Shown one piece after another: positions 30,564 through 35,978 of a stretch of 35,978 nucleotides of DNA. This DNA is from Tissierellia bacterium (GTDB lineage Bacteria; Bacillota; Clostridia; Tissierellales; Peptoniphilaceae). The notes beneath the pieces were generated by a model. It did no database searches. It worked only from the letters and a program-made list of their open reading frames with translations, and was not told where the DNA came from. Made by a program: the position numbers and the translations under genes. How positions within the stretch are numbered: the stretch's first letter is position 1; every line of letters begins with the position of its first letter. The stretch spans positions 1 to 35,978 of the forward strand of contig JAAYQA010000056.1 of assembly GCA_012519495.1 (NCBI GenBank), given 5' to 3'.

Positions 30564-32117
30564 ATGTTCGGCAGTGCGCTGACACGAAAACTGTTTTTAT
30601 CTTTTGTCGCCATATTGCTGCTTTTTGTTGTACTGGCGGGCTCGCTGACTGCGGTTTTCGGTTCCCGCGCCATACGCGACAATTATGAAAACCTGCTCCT
30701 GATGCGCGCCCGCGCCGCAGCCGATGCGCTCTCCTCCATCGATTCACCCTTTGCCAATGAATCGGAAACACCTGCCGCAGAAGAGACAGAAACAAGACGG
30801 CCGGGGCGCGGCATGCAGCGCGATGAAAACGCAAACGAACGCGGTCGCGGCCGCGGCATGCAGGGAATCCGCGGGGCGGATCTTCGCTTTCTGGATCAAC
30901 TGCTGATGACCGATCTTTGGATTCTCGACCGCCAGGCCAATCAGATCACCATCGGTACCGGACGGGGCGATCTTTCCTATCGGGAGCTTGATATCGACGC
31001 ACAGGCGATTGTGGACCGGGTTTTTTCCGGTGAGGAAGTGCTCTCCCGGCAGTTCTCCTCCTTTTTCGGCGATACCTCCATCACCGCAGGAATCCCCCTG
31101 CGGGATGACAGCGGGGAAGTATCCGCAGCCCTTCTGCTGCATGACCGCGTGGAAGGCATGGACGCCTTTTTGTCCGATACGGCGCTGGTGCTGATGGTAA
31201 CCACGCTTATTGCGATCGGTCTCGTGCTCATTTTGAGCGCGCTGTTTGCCCGCCGTTTTTCGCGCCCGCTCTTGCAAATGAGCGAGATCACGCGGAGACT
31301 GGCCCGCGGAGAAACGGGGATTTCCACCGGTATCGCACAAAACGACGAAGTAGGCGCCCTGGCCGAAGACATCGACATGCTGTCTGTCCGTTTGAAAGAA
31401 GCCCGGGAAAAAGAAGCGGGACTGGAAGCTTTGCGGCGCGATTTCAGCACAAAACTGTCGCACGAATTAAAAACGCCGGTCGCTGTGATGCGCAGTTCTT
31501 TGGAAGCGCTAAAAGACGGCATCATTACAGACCCGGCAGAGATTCAGGCCAGTTACGATGTCCTTTGCACAGAAAGCCGCCAGCTGGACCGACTGATCGC
31601 CGATTTGCTGGAACTGACCGCTTTGCAAAATCCCCGGTATCCCTTAAATAAAGAAAGCCTGGATATTATCCCGGTGATACAGGACGCCATCCGTTCGCAA
31701 CGGATCCACGCAAAGGAAAAAAATATCCGAACCGAGTGGACCGCAGAGGATACAAGTCTGCCTTTTTCCGGCGACTACGGCCGTCTCCGGCAGATGTTTG
31801 TCACCGTCTTGGACAATGCCGTGAAATACAGTCCCGAAGGCGCCTGCATCCGGGTGGAACAGGGGCGTACAAACGGGCAGGTCTATATCCGCATCACAAA
31901 CCCCGCGCCCCGGATGGAGAAGCAAATGCTCGACCGTTTGTTTACGCAGTTTTATCGCGCTTCCGATACAGGCAGCGGTTTCGGTCTGGGGCTTTCCATC
32001 GCCCGCGAGATCGCCAACCGGCACGATATCGGAATTACTGTGACAAGCGAAGAAAAAACCGGTTTCCGGTTCACCTTTCTCTTCCCCGAATCAGATACGC
32101 GTCCTTTTATCTCTTGA
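30564..32117 (+). CDS. Membrane sensor histidine kinase
   Basis: 517 residues. TM1 is about 9-33 and TM2 about 206-229, enclosing an extracytoplasmic sensor domain of roughly 170 residues. Cytoplasmic parts are HAMP (about 230-283), the HisKA dimerisation helix with phospho-acceptor H300 (LSHELKTP), and the ATPase domain with N418 (LDNAVKYSP) and GSGFGLGL (470-477). The G1 box is divergent (TNPAPRM). The sensor domain begins with a low-complexity, highly charged stretch (about 60-103) rich in Glu, then Arg and Gly, with GRGMQ occurring twice. Partner of the response regulator just upstream. Confidence 0.93.
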   Translation: MFGSALTRKLFLSFVAILLLFVVLAGSLTAVFGSRAIRDNYENLLLMRARAAADALSSIDSPFANESETPAAEETETRRPGRGMQRDENANERGRGRGMQGIRGADLRFLDQLLMTDLWILDRQANQITIGTGRGDLSYRELDIDAQAIVDRVFSGEEVLSRQFSSFFGDTSITAGIPLRDDSGEVSAALLLHDRVEGMDAFLSDTALVLMVTTLIAIGLVLILSALFARRFSRPLLQMSEITRRLARGETGISTGIAQNDEVGALAEDIDMLSVRLKEAREKEAGLEALRRDFSTKLSHELKTPVAVMRSSLEALKDGIITDPAEIQASYDVLCTESRQLDRLIADLLELTALQNPRYPLNKESLDIIPVIQDAIRSQRIHAKEKNIRTEWTAEDTSLPFSGDYGRLRQMFVTVLDNAVKYSPEGACIRVEQGRTNGQVYIRITNPAPRMEKQMLDRLFTQFYRASDTGSGFGLGLSIAREIANRHDIGITVTSEEKTGFRFTFLFPESDTRPFIS

Positions 32118-32142
32118 CATTCATGCGGTGACCCGATAAACT
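32114..32142 (+). promoter_or_regulatory. Promoter of the threonine operon
   Basis: A perfect -35 TTGACA (32114-32119), overlapping the stop codon of the kinase gene, stands 17 nt from a -10 TAAACT (32137-32142). Transcription would start near 32149, at the 5' edge of the T-box leader. Confidence 0.8.
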
Positions 32143-32148
32143 GAAACT

Positions 32149-32360
32149 GCATTGATGAGGACGAGTATGTTATCCCTCTGTGCAGCAGAGAACGGGATCC
32201 ACCGGCTGAAAGATCCCCGCACACGCATAACAGAAAACCGCCTCGGAGCCCCGCTCAGAAACTGACAGTATGAAGCGGCGCTGACCCCGTTACGGTCTTA
32301 CCAACACAGAAACAGGTGGAAACGAGCTATGGCGCTCGTCCTTTTTGGACGGGCGTTTTT
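32149..32360 (+). promoter_or_regulatory. T-box riboswitch, Thr specifier (ACC)
   Basis: Stem I shows the GAGGACGAGTA motif (32157-32167), then UGUUAU (32168-32173) pairing with AUAACA (32227-32232), followed by GAAA and the specifier ACC (32237-32239), a Thr codon placed as GGC is in glyQS. GAGG pairs with CCUC below the specifier loop. The T-box AACAGGTGGAAACGAGC begins at 32311; its UGGA (32317-32320) would pair with a tRNA NCCA end bearing discriminator U, as I recall for Firmicute tRNA-Thr. The antiterminator ACGAGC (32322-32327) with GCUCGU (32334-32339) competes with the terminator CGCUCGUCC (32333-32341) / GGACGGGCG (32347-32355) plus T5. Uncharged tRNA-Thr should switch the operon on. 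Confidence 0.9.
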
Positions 32361-32374
32361 ATATTGGAGGAAAG

Positions 32375-33703
32375 ATGAAAACCATCGTAGCAAAATTCGG
32401 CGGCAGTTCTTTGTCCGACGCCGAACAATTCAAAAAAGTGAAGCAGATCATACTGGAAGACAAAGCGCGCCGGTATATCGTGGTATCGGCCCCCGGCAAA
32501 CGCCACCGGGGCGATTCCAAAGTAACCGATATACTCTATATGTGTCAGCAACTGGCGTCGCATCATATGCGCTTTGATGAAATTTTCGACCTGGTACGCG
32601 CCCGCTACACATCCATTGTGGAGGAACTGGCACTCTCGCTCGATATCGATAGCATACTGCAGGAAGTCTACACCGCTATCGCAGACGGTGCCTCCCGGGC
32701 CTTTTGTGCGAGTCGCGGCGAATATATGAACGCGTTACTTCTGGCGGATTATTTGGGTTTTCCTTTTGTGGACGCAAAAGAACTGATTCATTTTGAACGC
32801 GCAGACCGTTTGCAGGACGAACGCACGCGCATGGCCATCACGGAAAAACTCCGTCCTTTGGATTGCGCGGTGATTCCCGGTTTTTACGGAAGCGGGGCAA
32901 CCGAGCCGATTCTGTGTTTTTCCCGCGGCGGTTCCGATGTAACCGGCGCCATTTTAGCCGATGCACTGCACGCCGATCTCTACGAAAACTGGACCGATGT
33001 CTCCGGTTTTTTGGCGGCCGATCCGTCCATCGTGCCCGAGGCCGTTCCCATGGAGCAGATCACCTTTACCGAACTCCGCGAACTATCCTATATGGGTGCC
33101 AGCGTGATGCACGAAGAGGCTATCTTCCCGCTCCGGCGCTTAGGGATTCCCGTGCGCATCCGTAATACCGACGAACCGAACGCTTTCGGAACCCTGATTA
33201 CCCCGGATGATACCGCGGCCGACCGCACGGGTTTGATTACCGGTCTGGCCGGAAAAAAAGATTTCTCCGTCTTTACTATCAACAAATTGCGCATGGCGGA
33301 AGATGCCTCTTTCTTTCGCAAGCTGCTCTCGGTTTTTGAATCCAATGATGTGCCCGTTGCCCATATGCCGTCGGCGATCGATTCGATTTCGATCATTGCA
33401 GAAGACCGCTATATCAACGGAAAAGCCAAACGGATTGCCGAGGAAATCCGCATTTACTGTGCACCGGATTCCGTGGAAATCACACATGGTCTGGCGATGA
33501 TTGCCGTGGTCGGACGTGGTATGATACATACGAAAGGAATCTCTGCCCGTATTTTTACCGCGCTGGCAGACAATGATATCAATATCCGCGTGATCACCCA
33601 GGGCAGTTCGGAGATCAATATTATTATCGGCGTGGAAAACAAAGACTTTGAACCGGCCATTGCTGCCATCTACTACGCTTTTGATGAAAGGATGAGAATA
33701 TGA
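32375..33703 (+). CDS. Aspartokinase (Thr-operon linked)
   Basis: 442 residues. Aspartate kinase phosphorylates aspartate, the first step to Thr, Met and Lys. Seen: KFGGSSL at the N-terminus, SRGGSDVTGAILADAL, the family YENWTDVSGFLAADP segment, and two C-terminal ACT repeats (about 300-440). The start has GGAGG 5-6 nt upstream; an in-frame Met ten codons earlier lies inside the T-box terminator stem. With the Thr T-box and the asd and homoserine dehydrogenase genes downstream, this is probably the threonine-branch isozyme. It overlaps asd by an ATGA. Confidence 0.95.
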   Translation: MKTIVAKFGGSSLSDAEQFKKVKQIILEDKARRYIVVSAPGKRHRGDSKVTDILYMCQQLASHHMRFDEIFDLVRARYTSIVEELALSLDIDSILQEVYTAIADGASRAFCASRGEYMNALLLADYLGFPFVDAKELIHFERADRLQDERTRMAITEKLRPLDCAVIPGFYGSGATEPILCFSRGGSDVTGAILADALHADLYENWTDVSGFLAADPSIVPEAVPMEQITFTELRELSYMGASVMHEEAIFPLRRLGIPVRIRNTDEPNAFGTLITPDDTAADRTGLITGLAGKKDFSVFTINKLRMAEDASFFRKLLSVFESNDVPVAHMPSAIDSISIIAEDRYINGKAKRIAEEIRIYCAPDSVEITHGLAMIAVVGRGMIHTKGISARIFTALADNDINIRVITQGSSEINIIIGVENKDFEPAIAAIYYAFDERMRI

Positions 33704-34668
33704 AAGAATGGAAAATAGCCGTTGTCGGCGCAACGGGACTGGTCGGACAGACCATACTGTCCATTATGGAAGAGCGAAACTTTCCGGTCAGCTTGCTGAT
33801 CCCCTTGGCATCGGAACGCTCCGCCGGCACCAATGTACTGTTTCGCGAACGGAAAATCCCCGTAGAACCCGTCAGCGATGAAGCCCTCGCAAAAGCGGAT
33901 ATCGCGTTTTTTGCCGCAGGCGGCGCGGTCAGTAAAGCGTATGCCGAAAAAGCTTCCCAATCCGGCGTTATCTGTATCGACAACTCCAGCGAGTTTCGCA
34001 TGGAAAAAGAGGTCCCGCTGCTTGTCCCTGAAGTCAACGCGTCCGCCTGGCAGGGAGAGGATCTGATCGCCAATCCGAATTGCTCTACGATACAGTGCAT
34101 GCTGCCGCTGGCTGCGCTGAAACCCTTCGGGATCCGGCGGATTGCTTTTGCCACGTATCAGTCGGTATCGGGGTCCGGTCTGGGCGGTTTGCAGGATCTG
34201 GAAGCCGGCACAAACAAAACCTATACCCTGCAGATTCAAAACAATGTCCTGCCGCAGATCGATGTTCTGTTGGACAATGGCTACACAAAAGAAGAAATGA
34301 AAATGGTGAACGAAACCAGAAAGATCCTGGATCTGCCCGACACGCCCATATCGGCCACCGCCGTGCGGGTTCCGGTGAAATACGGTCACAGCATCGTCGT
34401 GCAGGCGGAACTGGAACAGCCGTTTGCCAAAGAAGCCATCCAGGACGCGCTCGCCTCTTTCCCGGGAATAAAAGTCATGCAGGATCCGGACTATCCCACC
34501 CCGCGCATGGCCGAAGGGTCAGACACCGTGTATGTCGGCCGGATCCGCAAGGATATCGGGCTCGACAACGGCGTTACCTTCTGGGTCGTGGCAGATAATG
34601 TCCGAAAAGGGGCCGCCACCAACGCCGTGCAGATCGGTGAAATGATTGTAGAGGCAAAAGATGATTAA
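33700..34668 (+). CDS. asd: Aspartate-semialdehyde dehydrogenase
   Basis: 322 residues. It reduces aspartyl phosphate to aspartate semialdehyde with NADPH. The dinucleotide-binding GATGLVGQ loop is at 10-17, the catalytic Cys is C128 in NPNCSTIQ, and SVSGSGLGGLQDLE and the C-terminal VPVKYGHS with its active-site His are present. Length matches the family. The gene overlaps aspartokinase by 4 nt and homoserine dehydrogenase by 8 nt, so all three are translationally coupled. Confidence 0.96.
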   Translation: MKEWKIAVVGATGLVGQTILSIMEERNFPVSLLIPLASERSAGTNVLFRERKIPVEPVSDEALAKADIAFFAAGGAVSKAYAEKASQSGVICIDNSSEFRMEKEVPLLVPEVNASAWQGEDLIANPNCSTIQCMLPLAALKPFGIRRIAFATYQSVSGSGLGGLQDLEAGTNKTYTLQIQNNVLPQIDVLLDNGYTKEEMKMVNETRKILDLPDTPISATAVRVPVKYGHSIVVQAELEQPFAKEAIQDALASFPGIKVMQDPDYPTPRMAEGSDTVYVGRIRKDIGLDNGVTFWVVADNVRKGAATNAVQIGEMIVEAKDD

Positions 34669-35824
34669 ACTGTGTTTATTGGGATTCGGCACGGTGGGAC
34701 AAGGAGTTTTTCGCATTCTGCAGGAAAACAAAACTTTGTCCGAACGCTTTGCCGTTTCGTCCATACTGGTGCGCGATACGAACAAAGTCCGGGAAGTCCA
34801 CGCGGATCCCGCCCTTTTGACAGATGACAAAAAAGAAGTCTTCAGCGATCCAGCGATCGACTGCTTTGTGGAGCTCACCGGTGAAGTAGACGGTATCAAA
34901 GACGATATCGTACATGCCTTGCAAAACGGAAAGCATGTGGTAACCGCCAATAAGGCGCTGATCTCCGCTGCTTTGGAAGAGCTGGAAGAAGCAGCCGATA
35001 AGGGCGGGGCTTCCTTGCGTTACGAAGCGGCGGTAGCCGGTGCTGTGCCGGTGGTAAAAGCCGTGACAGACCTTTCCCGCGTGCATCCGGCCAATGAAAT
35101 ACAGGGCATATTAAACGGAACCTGCAACTTCATCCTGTCCAGGATGGAAGCCGGAGAAAGCTATGAAACCGCGCTCAAAGAAGCGCAGCAACTGGGCTTT
35201 GCTGAAGCGGACCCTTCCGCCGATGTTGACGGCTACGATACACAAAGAAAACTGCGCATTCTTGCCACACTGGGCTTTGGCGCATCCGTTACGGAAGAAG
35301 ATATTCCCTGCCGGGGCATAGCCGAACTGGAAGCGGCCGATCTCGCCATACTGAAAAAATACGGACGCAAAGTCAAACTGATGGGTATCGCCAAAAGAAA
35401 AGACCGCCGTTTTACCGCGCAGGTCTGCCCTGTCTGTGTTCCCCATGAAGATGCCTTTTCGCAGGTAGACGGCTCGTATAATCGGGTACAGATAGAAGCC
35501 GACTACCCGGGCACGCTTTCCTGGACCGGGCCGGGCGCCGGCATGTTGCCGACCGCCCATGCGGTATGGAACGATATACTGGACGCTTTTGCCCACGCGC
35601 CGGTATCCGCCCCGCCGCGGACAAGCCTGGTCAATGCAAACGAAACCGCTGTAAACACCTATTATCTGCGCGCCAAAAAGCCCGTGGAAAAGCTGTTTCC
35701 GGATATCCCCCGGCGTTCGCTGGGCGATGCACGCATTGTTGGCCCTGTACGTGCCGATACCTGGGCTGAAATCTGTAGCCGATTGGAAGAGCCCCGCTGG
35801 GCTTTGTGGATCGACGAAGAATAA
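34661..35824 (+). CDS. hom: Homoserine dehydrogenase, shortened C-terminus
   Basis: 387 residues, against about 430 for the usual bacterial enzyme with an ACT domain. It reduces aspartate semialdehyde to homoserine. The NAD(P) loop GFGTVGQG (8-15), VTANKALI, GILNGTCNFILSRM and the catalytic region EADPSADVDGYD with TQRKLRILA are intact. After the catalytic domain the protein enters an ACT-like first strand (NTYYLRAKK) but ends about 50 residues later without a recognisable full ACT fold, so threonine feedback may be weakened or absent here. The start at 34661 has AGAGG upstream. Confidence 0.94.
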   Translation: MIKLCLLGFGTVGQGVFRILQENKTLSERFAVSSILVRDTNKVREVHADPALLTDDKKEVFSDPAIDCFVELTGEVDGIKDDIVHALQNGKHVVTANKALISAALEELEEAADKGGASLRYEAAVAGAVPVVKAVTDLSRVHPANEIQGILNGTCNFILSRMEAGESYETALKEAQQLGFAEADPSADVDGYDTQRKLRILATLGFGASVTEEDIPCRGIAELEAADLAILKKYGRKVKLMGIAKRKDRRFTAQVCPVCVPHEDAFSQVDGSYNRVQIEADYPGTLSWTGPGAGMLPTAHAVWNDILDAFAHAPVSAPPRTSLVNANETAVNTYYLRAKKPVEKLFPDIPRRSLGDARIVGPVRADTWAEICSRLEEPRWALWIDEE

Positions 35825-35831
35825 AAAAATG

Positions 35832-35849
35832 ACCCCCTTTACAGGGGGT
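35832..35849 (+). terminator. First hairpin after homoserine dehydrogenase
   Basis: ACCCCC (35832-35837) pairs with GGGGGT (35844-35849) around a 6-nt loop. No T tract follows; it may assist or protect the 3' end. Confidence 0.5.
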
Positions 35850-35859
35850 TACAGACCGC

Positions 35860-35895
35860 AGACAAACCCTGAATCGAATCAGGGTTTGTCTTTTT
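35860..35895 (+). terminator. Strong terminator of the threonine operon
   Basis: A perfect 13-bp stem, AGACAAACCCTGA (35860-35872) with TCAGGGTTTGTCT (35879-35891), 6-nt loop, then a T5 tract (35891-35895). The remaining bases to 35978 hold no ORF I can support. Confidence 0.92.
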
Positions 35896-35978
35896 GTGTA
35901 GATGTTTTTGTCTTCTTGAAAAGAAAGCGAGCCGTTTCTCTGGACTTTTGTCCGCAGAGCGGTGGATTATTGGCCCGA

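Overview
The window looks like chromosome from an anaerobic, Gram-positive (Firmicutes/Clostridia-type) bacterium that decodes UGA as selenocysteine. The signs are strong AGGAGG ribosome-binding sites, sigma70-type promoters, a T-box leader, a branched-chain amino acid lipoprotein with a lipobox, clostridial-style paired ABC exporters, and two genes with an in-frame UGA followed at once by a bacterial SECIS-like hairpin. I cannot name the species. No tRNA or rRNA genes or insertion sequences were seen.

Region 1 (1-7243) is a type III-A CRISPR-Cas locus read leftwards. A near-consensus promoter drives cas6-csm1(cas10)-csm2-csm3-csm4-csm5, and an array of 13 identical 36-nt repeats with 12 spacers follows about 100 nt after csm5 in the same orientation. 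The array probably runs off the left edge. No cas1, cas2 or csm6-like gene is in the window. The cas genes look more AT-rich than the rest of the window.

Region 2 (7244-14981) holds a hemolysin III/PAQR membrane protein (leftward), then a rightward marR plus heterodimeric ABC exporter operon, then a metal operon: a free HMA metallochaperone, a P1B-type ATPase with an unusual CPG membrane motif, and a Crp/Fnr-type regulator.

Region 3 (14962-17886) has an intergenic segment with a duplicated terminator hairpin and a nested palindrome. It is followed by a leftward redox group: a CoA-disulfide-reductase-like flavoprotein, a pirin, and a 95-residue selenoprotein of the CC/Se-motif, HesB-like type that a conventional ORF call would split in two.

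Region 4 (17855-27444, leftward) holds a complete branched-chain amino acid ABC importer (livJ-livH-livM-livG-livF, with a hairpin after livJ), recQ, an alanine/glycine:cation symporter, and an ArsM-like methyltransferase. In the methyltransferase the third conserved cysteine is replaced by UGA (predicted Sec196).

Region 5 (27529-32117, rightward) holds two tandem, overlapping LOR/SDH (archaeal ornithine cyclodeaminase-like) paralogues with complementary motif loss, then an OmpR-type two-component system.

Region 6 (32114-35978) is a threonine/homoserine operon, aspartokinase-asd-homoserine dehydrogenase, under a T-box whose specifier reads ACC (Thr). It ends in strong terminators. The best leads are the selenocysteine ArsM-like enzyme, the CC/Se selenoprotein, the LOR/SDH pair and the CPG ATPase operon.
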